A stretch of 64,000 nt of DNA from Corylus avellana (taxonomy: Eukaryota; Streptophyta; Magnoliopsida; Fagales; Betulaceae), in contig NC_081543.1 of assembly GCF_901000735.1 (NCBI RefSeq), positions 10,399,921 through 10,463,920 on the forward strand, written 5' to 3'. Shown piece by piece: positions 36,501 to 49,229 of the stretch. Under the pieces are notes generated by a model. The model had not been told where the DNA came from and made no database searches. It saw only the letters and a list, made by a program, of their open reading frames with translations. Both the position numbers and the translations under genes were made by a program. Every line of letters starts with the position of its first letter. Positions within the stretch are counted from its first letter, which is position 1.

Positions 36501-38260
36501 GGGCAGGGAAAAATTAATTTCCAATTTGAGATTTTTTTTTTTTTTTGGGTGTAAATATTGGCCTTTCATAATATAATAAACAGATTACAACATAACACCA
36601 AACCAAGAGGCGAGCGCTTCAACAACAAACCCAATCCTAAAAGATAGTTGTAATGAAAAAAAGTGAAACCGAAATAACCCAACAAGAATAGACACATAAA
36701 TAGTCCTAAAGAATTATAAACTATCCAGGCCTCTATATCTTAGGCAAAAGTCAATAAATCGGCCGCATAATGCAGCCAATTTTCAATCTGAGTTAAGTGT
36801 TCTAAGTTTTGTTTCTTTTTCTGATTATGACGTCACAAATGACGGTGACATCAAATACCCAAAAAGTGGGCACATTTTGATGAAGCCTCGCTTGGAATCA
36901 CATCCATCTCATGTTCTTCTGGGGGGTACCAAGTAATTTCCATCTCTGTTTGCATCTAACTGCAGAAACTTAAAAAAAATCAATAATTTTAAAGGAAATT
37001 GCCTCATATCCCCTCTAGTTTTTATATGAAAAATGATTGGTGTCTATAGTTTTCTCATTCATCTTATTTTACAAATTAATCATTAGATTTATAAACTTAT
37101 GTGATTTTTTCATAAGTCAATGGTGGACCCTACAAATATAATAGTTAATTTATTGAATTCGTAAGAAAATATGAGAGAAATATTGACAAATTATTAACAC
37201 CAATAATTTATCTTTTTATATTGTGATAGAAACCGACTTGGAGTTTATAATTTGGCGAAAATATATTTTAGTCCTATGAATTATCACCGTTTTTGCACTT
37301 ACACTTCCAAATTTTAAAAAGTGAGATTAGACCTCTTATATTACCCGTGCTTGTCAAATTAGACACTTTTGTATTTTTTTATAAAATGGTTATATATATA
37401 TATATTATTTTATTTATTAATAACTTCTAGGGAGAAAAATTGTAAAAAGTGTGTGATAGTTGAAGGGTTAAATTATACTTTTCCCTAACAATTTTAATTG
37501 ATATAGGAATCAACAAATGGTCTTTCAATTACTTCCAAGAATGGGCTAAATTGGAATTACCCATCCATTTTTGGCCCTGTTATCAAAGAATCCAAAAAGT
37601 AGAAGACTCTAGGATGTGTGACGTGTCCTTGTCATTTTGGGCCTGATTTAAGGCCTTTGGGCTGAGTAAAAGGCCTTAGATAAGCCTAGAACCCCTAGAA
37701 AGGCCTCCACTTTTTGGACTGCTCAAGTGACCCAATATGAGACCAAAAGTTGAGCGACATCTTCGAGGATGCCCAACCAAGTGTGACTTGAGTTAAACTA
37801 GGTCCAAGGAGCCTAGTGTTAGGGATAGTGACCTAAAACTCAATTCATTTTGTGTGATATTTTTATTTAATAATAAAATTGTTTTATATATTTATTTATT
37901 TATTTTTAAGATAATTTAAAACAATGAGCACATCCTATAACACTACAGTCTAAATTAGAGTTAAGAAGTCCTTACTTAAAGGGTGAATCAAGAATAAGGT
38001 TTGGCAGAGAGATGAGGAAAATTAGCCTGATTAGACACTTGGGCGTGTTTTTGGGCCTGAGTCATCATTGATCACCCCTCGAGGGTGATCAATTAGGCCC
38101 AATGTGATTGATCATAGGTGCTCTGAAACTCTAGTTATTGATCACAACCCAATTTTGTGATTGATTATGGTCCGTCAAAATGTAATTCGAACTTGCGGAG
38201 GTGGAGGTTTGCCCATAAGTTTGTCCTTAGGCTAACCCTAGCAGGCATTTAGTATACTAG
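33531..38260. other. Gene-poor region with retroelement debris and MITEs
   Basis: No gene is supported. 33540-33800 may be the upstream LTR or leader of the gag remnant. 34390-34620 is a foldback-like stretch (AGGTGAAAATGCG versus TTTTCACCCCTA). 34690-34800 is an AT palindrome (ACTTTTAAAATTATTATTAT and its complement). 35938-36268 has inverted ends GGGTCTGTTTGGAATTATGG and ATCGCAATCCCAAACGCACC. A T run at 36529-36547 begins a possible reversed LINE 3' end. Confidence 0.5.
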
Positions 38261-38280
38261 NNNNNNNNNNNNNNNNNNNN
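38261..38280. other. Short assembly gap (20 N)
   Basis: Exactly 20 N, a different gap convention from the three 100-N gaps, about 205 bases upstream of the STR8 start codon. Confidence 0.98.
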
Positions 38281-38484
38281 TTACTAAAATTCAATAGTAG
38301 ATTCGCTTAATTACTAGACGGAAATGATTAAAAGATAGTTGAGAGAATAATTTTTATCATTTTTCTTAATTTTTTCTGATTAAGATAAATGACGTGGCAT
38401 ACTGTTTTTTTTTTTTTTTTTTTTTCAAACGGCTATTTGACATCCTTAAGTTGGGGGGTGTTTGGAGTGCTAGAATAAGGGAGG

Positions 38485-41400
38485 ATGAGGTGCTGTTGTG
38501 CGGTTATCTCTGCTGCGCTCACCCCTGCAAGCTCACTATCACCTTCTCCTCGAAGCAGAAGCAGAAGCATTGTTGAACTTCCAAACAACTCTCTCTCCCA
38601 ATCCCAGAGACATTACCAGCTCTTCTCACTTTCTCTTTGCCCCCGAAAGCGATTCCTCAACAACCGCAATTGTGACGTTTCTGCACAATGCGGCCGCGCC
38701 GAGGCGGAAGAGCTTTCAGAGGATGATTTCGTCGTCGTTAATTTTTACCGTTTTGTGTTCATCGAAAACCCAGAGGCCGAGGTCTCCAGGCACCTCTCCT
38801 TCTTACAGGTTTGCTCCCAAATCCCTCACTTCTTTACAAAATTCTCTTTCGACCTCTAAATCTTTCAATTTTGCTGCTTGTATTTTTCTTCAATTTGCAC
38901 ACTCCTGTACAGCCAGTAGCTTTTGGGTTTTAGTTAATTCAACTAGTTTTTATGTTTTTCAGTTTGGTGCAATGCCTTCATCTCTTTAATCATAAATATT
39001 GTCCATGGAGCTACATTCCCGTATCAAATTTACATGTTTCCTGATAAGAAGTAGATTTATGTTCTTTTGAAATTCGAGGAGAAGCAATAACATAATCTAG
39101 AAGCCGTACTGGCGCATTTTAATTTCGTTTAGACTGCCTTGATCACCATGAGTTTCAAATTCATAATCTATTTCTTCAACATCATTTGCTTTTGTGGTGT
39201 ATCCGGAGAGATAGAAATGATCAAAATGTTGAAGACAGTGAGAGGATGGTGGTGGAACTGAAGGCAGTGACAGTTATAAATTTTGATTACTTGTCAAAAA
39301 CAAATATTTTGTGAAGTATTTAGCAGATTTAACAAATTTTCAAAAAGAATCATTTTCAATCCCCAGTCATTTGTTGTGCTGAGACTTGTCCTTTTGCATC
39401 AAGCCCTCTCTAATACGATCTTGGCTAATGACAATTTTGTTAGCTGTGGGATCCCACATTTGTATATTATTACATTTGCATAGTCAAGAAAAATACATTT
39501 TTGGACTTTGTATCCAGCTTATTGTTTTTTTTAGTAATCCATCTGGGTTGACACCATTGGGAAAGAAACGCCTAACAGCATGAACACTCTATAACTGGTT
39601 GTTGAAAATAGCGCATCAGTTTGCACAAAATAATAATAAAACCCAGCGAATAAACAAGAAAATAGTACACATAAATTTACATGGTTTGACAAGTTTGCCT
39701 ACTTTTATGAAGTAGCAATGATGTGTTTTTCTATTAATTGAGGAAGATGAAGATGATACAAGAGAATGGAAACTTTTGAAGGGCCTAAAAGTATTCCTCA
39801 AATCTCATGGTTTACATAGCAATATTTATAGCAATCATATGTATAATAAAATAGGTTTACTAAATAATAATCTGTCATGGGTTAAACAACCATTTCATCC
39901 AATTCTATTAGAACTAGGCTTCACCATCAACATAAAAAATCTATGAAAAATGTTATATACACTCTCACTCCCACACTTCCTAAATCACCATTAGATTTTG
40001 GATGGATCATTATTGAATTTTGGATTTAATGGTGATTTTCACTTTCGCGTCAAAGAGTGTGAGAGTGGGAGTGTGTGTTGCATTTTTCAAAATTTATAGA
40101 GAAAATATAGAGGCAAGTGCCAGTTCCTTATTTTTCTTTAACCATTAATGGATCATTGTTACTCCTAAAGCTTGTACCATTTAAATTGTTTGATTAACCA
40201 CAATAGGTAAAAAAGAGTTACACACATTAGTTCAACCACAATATAAATAGATAAATAGAGCAAGGTGTTGCAGCATTTTGTTTTTGGGTTTCCATGAATA
40301 ATGTTGTTTATAATAGAAGAGGACATTTCTTTCTTGTACTTTTTAAATATTTTTTTTCCTCGTACTCCTTTTTATAATTTTTTAAAGCAATTCAAACACC
40401 AAGGCTAAACAGAGCTTATATGTTTAATGCTGTGCTTGTCTGCCATATTCAATACAATGCAACGGCGTGCTAATTGGTTACTTGCTAAAATAAGATAAAT
40501 AAGAGGAAAGCTATAATCACTGCTTTCTTATGTTTATTTTCTTGGTTACTGTTTCACTTCTCCTAATCCTCATGGAGCTTGGATCCATTCTAGTGTATAT
40601 TAATTTCAGTCTTAAAAAGGTACATTACATTTCAGTGTTGTTAATGATATACTTACAAAAAAAAAAAAAAAATTGATCTGAACTACATCCAAGTGTGAAT
40701 GGACATCGATTAGTAGTAAAAATTATTGAACAATTGTCTGAAATCTATTCCTTTTTTGGATCTGGTCTAAAATATGCTGTCATGCTGTTTACATCTCTCA
40801 CATTTTAACCTTTTCTCCATATCTATTATTAGGGTCTTGACATACATGGCCGGGTATATCTGAATGAACAAGGGATAAATGCACAGGTAGGTTTCTCCCT
40901 GTCGATCAAATCTAATTTCTCAGATTCTCTTTGTGCTTTCCTGTAAATGTTTCTGCATGTGTTTGTCAGCATGTATACTTGTGTGTGTATGGGTCCCTTT
41001 TTTTTCAAAAAAAAAAAAATTAGTTATTTGCATTTGTCTTTCTGAATTGAATTTCAACAGTGGGTGTCCACCATGAGTGTCTCATGATGTTGCATGACTC
41101 ATATAAACCCGCTCCCTGCCTTCTTCCTCTCTTTATACGGATAAATTGCCCACTTTAGCACACAAATTATTGCCATATATTCTTCCTTTAATTTTTATGT
41201 TCGGTATATAGTTTCCTGCAGTTCTATGCAATGTGATGTAGTTCCCCAACATGTCTGCTAGACCATAAAGTGTGGGATTTGTACATGGTTGTGTCTGACT
41301 TGTTAGAGTCTCCCTAGCCACTCAAAATATCCAAGTCGACATTTATGCTGTGAATGATCAGAAATTTTTTGCTTTATGAGTAAAATAAGTAATGGTTGTG

Positions 41401-44400
41401 AGATCAGGTTGATATTTCTTTGTTGCATCAATGCCATCGTTACTATGCAAAATATTCCCCCAATTCCCAGGCTCGTATGCTGCTTATGCTAAGAATTTAA
41501 CTGGAGTTGGAGGTCAATGATGGGCACAAGGAGCTAGGTTTTATGACTTCATGAGCCTGTATATTGTTTGTTTAAATAAATTTAATATGGGGCACTTTTT
41601 TAGTAGGTAAATCAATTATGCTGTGATCATAATACAACAGTTTTTACGAATTATATGTGATATACCTCCTGCTCATTGTTGACTGATAAGCATCTTATAT
41701 TGGTACGAAGTTTCATGGGAGTGATTCTGTGTCTGGGAAATTGGTAAATGCTTTAATAAGTATTTTGGAAATGCAACAAAAAGAGCTTAATCTAAAGAAT
41801 GGTAGCTATGTATGCAATCACTTAAACAAATAAATACGATATATTGATATGAACCCATATGTTCAATACAGAGGGTATTAGACTACGTGGTAAAGCTATA
41901 GAATCAAATTAAAGAGAGTATGTTGGAACAAAGCCCAAACCTTCCTGTTATCACCTACTCTGCACTCTCTCTTTCTCTCCCCTTTGACTTTTTCTCTCTT
42001 TTCTGTTTTAATTTCTAAACTCTCAAAGCAAGCCTCATTTGACCTTTTCTCTCTTTGCTGTTTTAATTTCTAAACTCTCAAAGCAAGCCCCATTTCTGAT
42101 CAACTTATAAAATTTCAGTTCAACTCCTGCACATAGAAAACCCATAACTGATAAACTTAGTCAATCCAAAAACTTTTTTAACCCTAAGACACTTGTAATA
42201 TAAACTTCGGAAAGTCTTGCTTCAATCATATCTTGCGTAATGACCCTGCACATGAAAAGCTTTAAAGCTACCCAAACAGAAAATCACTCTAAAGACAAGG
42301 AAGTTGATTCTGATTCCAAGACTGCATCAGTATGCAAAGCTTAAAGACCTTAGATATACATTTACTAAAGCACTCTATTTCAGTGCAGTTGTAACAAGGT
42401 GCACATAATTGTATCCCTGCATCTTGAGGTGGTTTTAATGAGTGTTGCTATTTTTTATAGACAGCTTTCTGGAGGGTAGTTTGGTCCTTTACTTCCCCCT
42501 TCTCTTTGTGTCTATACATAGATGGTCAAACATGTTGAGTGAAGATGTAAGTGAGATATTTGGTTCATTAATGCATTATGGTATATAGTGAATCACTATA
42601 TTTAGAAGTTGAACTATGGAGCAGGATTATTTTGAAATATCTTATAGCTTCATAAAGTAATTATTTACCATCTGTTTAGCATCCATTTCTTAATAACTCC
42701 TTCTGATTTGTTTCATCCATCTTCATGCAGTACAGTGGGCCGTCAAAAGATGCTCTTCTGTATGTCAAATGGTTGAGAGAAGATGATAGATTTTCTGATA
42801 TTTTGGTTCAGATTTCTCCAGCATATAATGGGCATGCCTTTCCAAAGCTGAAGTTGCGCTATAAGCCTTCGTTAGTGCAGGCAAGCTTATATTTTTGTGC
42901 ATCTCTTTACAATTGTGCATCTTTTTGTTTTTCTTTTCCCCTGTTTCTCTCTTAAAAACTACTTGCCTTATTCTGCTCATGTTTGGGGTTTTGCAGCCTT
43001 GTATTTCTCGCTTAATTTTATTCTTAACATTATACCCTCCCTCCCCTATCTTATAAGACTTCTTTGCCTGGCTATTTTCCTCCATGACCTTCTATTTTTT
43101 TCATTTTTATTTTTTAATTTTCTTTTTATAATTTATATATTATGTTATATACGTGTGTGTGTGTGTTGTTTTCCTCTCCATTGATAGTTTACTGATTAGT
43201 TGGGTGTATGGATTTTGGGGTTGGGAAGGGGGGGGGTTGAGGGATGGAGGATGTATTTGGATCTAGTACTGTTCTGAAGGGACAAGACTCTCCTTTTCAT
43301 TTTGAGTAGTTCAGCATGTTTTTATATTTCACTTTTTTCTCCTAACTAGCTATGCAGGCCAAACTTCATTTTTTTAAATAAATTTGTAAGTTGTGCACAC
43401 AACAGGTTTTGGGAACAGGACTATGGCCCAATCCTGCTGGGAGTGTGTTTTGCTTTTGATAAGACTGTTACCTGATTACAATTGTATTTCTCCAGCTGGA
43501 AGGAGGCATTTCACATCTTCCTTTGCTAGACTCTTCGGTGCGAGCAACACCCCTAGCACCACCAGAATGGAGAAAGAGATTGGAACCAGGAAATGGAATT
43601 GGTGCTCCTTCAAATGAGAAGATTAATACAAACTACATTCTACTGGATGTGAGAAATGGTAGCTCTTCTCTTTTTCCATGATGCTATTTTCTGGCATTTT
43701 CTTAGCCACAATGTGCTCGTAATTCCTTTTTATATTTTCACTTGTCAATCCCTTTCGTTTGCATTTACCTACCAGACTTTGTGAAATGAGCAAGATTGGA
43801 AGATGTAGCATGATACCGTTATTGTTTCCTTAAATAACCAAAATTAGTCATAACTATGGAATTATTCCTGCCATCAGAATCAATAGTAAAGCACAACCAG
43901 CTATCTGGATGAACATATTGGACACCAGCGAAATAGATCATATTTGCATTGGTACCAAAGTGAAACAGATTCACCAAAGATATTTGGATTTGTAACACCA
44001 CCAAAAGAAGAAAACAAAACAAAACTGATATCAAGTGATATTACTTTCATGCTCTAGTGGTACTTCATTAATAAATTTGTCAACCCATTCCAAGCCATGT
44101 TTTGCATCAAACTCTATTTTACTCAATGAGTTCTTCCTTCTAACTAATATAATTTTACTAGGCTATGTCCAAAATAATGTTCAGCAAAATTATCAAATGT
44201 AAAACATATGGAAGCCACAGTTTTTCAGTAGCACTAGTTTATTGTTGTATTTTGCTTCATTAAGTACATGGTAGGTGTTAAATCACAACTCGCTAAAGAT
44301 TCACAACTATGTGAATGGTGTTTATTTTGGTTATGTTTCCTTCATTGGATGTTATTTCGTATCTGAATCCACATATTTCTTTGTGCTTGATCATCTAGTT

Positions 44401-47400
44401 GTTGACTGAGGTTATGAAAGAGCATACACGGCATGTCTGTATAGTTACAAGTATGGTTAATCTTATCAAAGAAATTCAAATTAGTTTCTTAATTTTCCAC
44501 CTTAGAACTTATAGGAAAAGCCATTCAATGTGTCTAATATTTGGGAATAGCTAGTCCCAAAGTGGCAGGAATAGAAATTCCCCTGGAATGGCTATTCCTT
44601 GCTGTTTAGTTCAGCTAAACTAGGAACAGAAATACCCAGCGAATAACACATCACAAAGGTTTTAAGAGGTTTTTGAAAAGTGAGGAAATTTTTAGATTCT
44701 CAAGAATCAAAGGTGTGTAAATGTCCCTTACCTCGCGAAGGAAGAATAAAAAATCTGTCTGGAAAGTCTTGTCTTCTTTCTACACTTTGTTATACTCACA
44801 CAGATTGAGAGGGGAAGGAGAGGACAAACTTTGGTGGGTTCCGACCCGCCCAAGGAAGTTTGAGGTTAAATCTTTTTACAAGATCCTTGCTTCTAATGAG
44901 GCTACCTCTTTTCCTTGGAAGAGTATTTGGCAGACCAAGGCTCCACCAAGAGTTGCTTTCTTCGCTTGGTCTACGGTTCTTGGGAAAATTCTCACTTCGG
45001 ACAATCTTAGAAAGCGACATCTTATCGTGGTGAATAGATGCAGCCTATGTAAATCAAATGGGAGACTGTTGATCATATCCACCTTCACTGTAAGGTCGCC
45101 AATACTCTATGGAACACTATTTTCAGCCGCTTTGGACTCTCTTGGGTTATGCCTTATAGCATGGCGGACCTATTTTCTTGTTGGTGGCCGAGTGGTCATT
45201 CTCTAAGTGTTGTTGTGTGGAAGATGGTTCCTCTATGCATTATTTGGTACTGGTGGAGGGAAAGAAATGAGAGAAATTTTGAAGACCAAAAACGGACCTT
45301 AGAGGAACTCAAGTCTTTATTCTTGTTCTCTCTTTTTACCTGGACATTAGCCTATTTAGCTCCTTTAGTGATTGGCTATTCTGATTTTCTTGTTTTATTC
45401 TCTTCTCTCTCCTAGGCGTTCTCTTCTATACTCCTTGCGTACTAGGGTTGCGTCCCTCTGCACTTTTTGATATATGAAACATTACTTATCAAAAAAAAAA
45501 ATCTGTAAGGAAAGACTAGGGTTTATGGGCAGGAGTAGAATTTTGAAAATTTGAGATTGATCTGAGATAATCCAAAAGTGTGAGGAGTTTGGGCTTATTC
45601 TGTTAAGACTTCACATGTAGAGCATGAAATTAAAATAAAAGGGAGAAGAATCAATGAAAACATTATTCTCACCAGGGCTTTATGAGTCTCAGATGAATCT
45701 ATAATTGATTCCAGTCCAAGGGAATTGTTACTATTCCTTCCTTTGAATTGCCTCTTCAAGACTAGTTATATAGAAGCCACACTAATAAAAAGTCAAAAAA
45801 AAAAGGAACCCTATGAAAATCCTACTTTAACTGATAAATCATTTCTGGTATTATATATGATGCAAATTAAGCTCAAACAAGGAAATTTTGATATTTTTCA
45901 ATTGAAGGGTGCTAGAACATATTCAATTCAACTAAACCCCAGAAAGACTACTCTACTATCTTTTAACACCTGTGTTGGACCCTTCAGTGGATATTCCATT
46001 GACTTTGCAAATCTTCAAAACTCTGTCTTCAACAGTGACAATATATTGTAGCAATGGGGCTGGGGAGCCTTAAAGACATCAAAATTAGCCCCTTTTTTTG
46101 GATAAGTTAAAAAAAAAAATTAGCTAGTTCTTTTGCAATTTGGCTTGGATATTTTAGACTTCTGGTCCCCAAGCGTATTCTCATCCAAAAACAAAAGAAC
46201 TGTTATAATCCAAGTCATGGTAATGGACCCAAACTGCTATCTAAGCTAATAAAGGGAACTGTGATAATCTATGGTGGGGTATTCTAACCTTAGCCATTGA
46301 CTGGGTTATGATACCATATGAAACAAACCCAAAAGAGAATCCATTCTGAAAGCTCTGTGATTCGGAATAGGATCCTCTCCAGTCCAAAATGGACTGGAGA
46401 ATATCCTGTTTATGGCTAGGATTTCTAAAATTTCTTCTTAGAAATTCTAAAGCCATAAATAGGACACATATCCACTAACCAAAAATAATAATAAAATATT
46501 ATTTTAGATTAAAAAAATAATAATAATAAAAAAAATAAAAAATTAGAAAATATTTTTAAAAAAACTAAGGGTGGAGGTCACCTACAAGGGTACCGATCCA
46601 TCTCTCATTCTGGTGGTCGGCCACCCCATGGTCCAACCTGGTGGTCCCATTTCACCCCTGTGGGCCAAAATGAAAAAAAAAAAAAAAAAAAATTAATGGG
46701 GTGGCCCTAGGGGGTGGCCGGACCACCCCTGTTGGGCCATGGGGTGGCTTCGGCCACCCCAGACCTTTTAGTTTGGCTGTTGGGGGTGGCCAGACCACCC
46801 CCATGGGCCATGGGGTGGCAGAAACCACCCCAGACCGGGCTGACCACCCTTAGTTTTTTAAAAATATTTTATAATTTTTTATTATTTTATCTAAAATAAT
46901 ATTTTATTATTATTTTTGGCTAGTAGACAAATGTCCTATTTATGGCTTTAGGATTTCTACCAATTCATTTTGAACTGGAGAATATCGAGTTTATGGTAGT
47001 ATAGTTTATGAATTGGAGAGGATCCTATTCCCTGTGATTCATTTGAAAAGCCATTAAGAACATATGTAATGAAAAATTCATTACAGCTATATGGGGGCAA
47101 AACTAATGAGTAAAATGGTAGTATAGACATGATGTATATGTGCTAAGGGCACCTTCTTTCATGCTTGTCTAAATGTAGTTTTATTTCATAATACCGGCTA
47201 ATATGACAACCTTAGTCATGCATTCTTGTGTGGTGTGAATCTTGTTATTGTTATTGTAGTTCTCAAAACTATCATAGTATTTAGGTTGATTATTCTCATT
47301 GAAGTTTGAGATTTTGTGATTGATTGTAATCAGGTTATGAATGGGATATTGGCCATTTCTCTGGGGCTCGACGTCCTTCTGTAGACTGCTTTAGGAGCAC

Positions 47401-49193
47401 TTCATTTGGTCTATCCTCGACAGAGGTATGGTCAATAAACAAAAAACTTCTCCTTTCTTTTTATCCTATTTGGTGTATCTACTTTTTTCACAAAGAGATC
47501 CAATTAGAAGGTACACCTGAATTTTGTAAATGCCAAAAAAAGCAATGCATCAAAAAATTAAACGAATTTGAGTCATTAGTTACAATTATGATATACTCAA
47601 TTTGGAGATCACCCTTTAAACGTAAGAATATAATGCTCTAAAATGTCTCTTTCTAGGTCATTGTAGCCTTACCGTCTTTTCTTCCCATCCTTTGGATGTC
47701 GTTTTTGCCTTCCTTGGGCTTAATTCTTGACTTAAAACTAGTTGCATAGATGCAGTTGGGCAATAGCACTTGTAGAAACCATAGCAAAGAGCAAGTCATG
47801 TACCACTTTCCACTCTTCCCTCCTTGGTATATTCTGTATTAGCAATTGAAATTCTGATACTAGTAGAAATCGTACTCAAACCTGCTTTGACGTCGAAAAT
47901 TGAATTACTGTATAATTCATTAATGAGTATCAGGAGATTGAGGATGATGTTATCTGTAGAATTGAAGTAGGGTGGAGAATGCAGATGATAAGAAGCTCAC
48001 AAAATAATTATATTGAAGATCAAAATTCTTAAAAAAATATGGTCTAATATTGATGTGGGGCCTAATTGGTATCCTCCTTAGGCCATATTTCCTACTATTA
48101 TGGTCTTACTTTTATGTTTATTTGAGTTAGGAAGTTGCTGGTTTAGTTCTTTTTAGGGTTTTAGTTTTTGATTCGTTGCTTTATGTTATGGGTTTCTTAT
48201 ATTGATGGGTTCTTTTTAATAAATAGGTTCTATTTTATTAATTGATCCTCTCCCAAATATGAATATTCTGCATATTTTGTTATTTTGTTATTAAACAAAG
48301 CTTCGATTTTCGTTAATGATACGTGGAAGGTTAAGAAGCATGGGAAGGTTAAGAAATGGATGTTACTTTCAGTAACGTAAAGAGTAGTCTCCAGTTCGAC
48401 ACATGTCCTCATGGTTGAGAACTGTATACTGGGTTTTATCTTTTGTCGAGTTGATTATTACTGTAATTGATTAGAATAGCTAGGGTCGTGTGATTTTGAC
48501 ATTGTTAAATCATTAATGGATAAATGAGCTTTTTGCATTTCTTTTATGTCCGTAGAACCCCACTCATTCTCTCTTGATCATTGAAAGCTTTGAGCATTTC
48601 TTTCTCCCCATATGCACCAAACTAAGAAGGAAAAAATTGCATTCCAAACAATAATGTTGTCATTCTGCCCGACCCCCCTATACCAACATGCCAAAAGGTC
48701 CACAACCTGTTTAGCCATAAGCCACTTTACCCCAAACATTGGAAAAACCATAATGGAAGTTTTAATGTGTGTAGTGCAACTAGCACCGTGCTTGAATAAC
48801 TGAGCTTCTAGTTTTATTGGTGCACCTACAAGGTTGGCATTCTTAAATTTAGATAAAGTAAAGAATTGCGTGCAAGGTTGATGATATAATTCTTTTAATA
48901 TGTAGAAGTGGTGCTACACATTGTTTTTCTTACATGAACAATTACATGTTCGATTAGTCTACAAACATATTAATTTTTATTTCGAGCATCACCGTATTGG
49001 GTATGTTGTAAAAATTTATTCTTCTGAAATTGGCTATGGATGTACTTCATTTTGCTCTTGTTTCTGATCGTCCAGGATGTTGCTTCAGATCCTTTAGCAA
49101 ATGTTGACAAAGAAAAGACGGACATATTGATGTATTGTACTGGAGGTATCCGATGTGATGTGTATTCTACAATTCTAAGGTAACTTTCTCTTT

Positions 49194-49229
<36 letters not shown>

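Noticed and set aside
43811..44040. 71-codon minus-strand frame in STR8 intron 4
   Set aside because: Somewhat coding-like in composition but without a recognisable domain or splice context; left unannotated.
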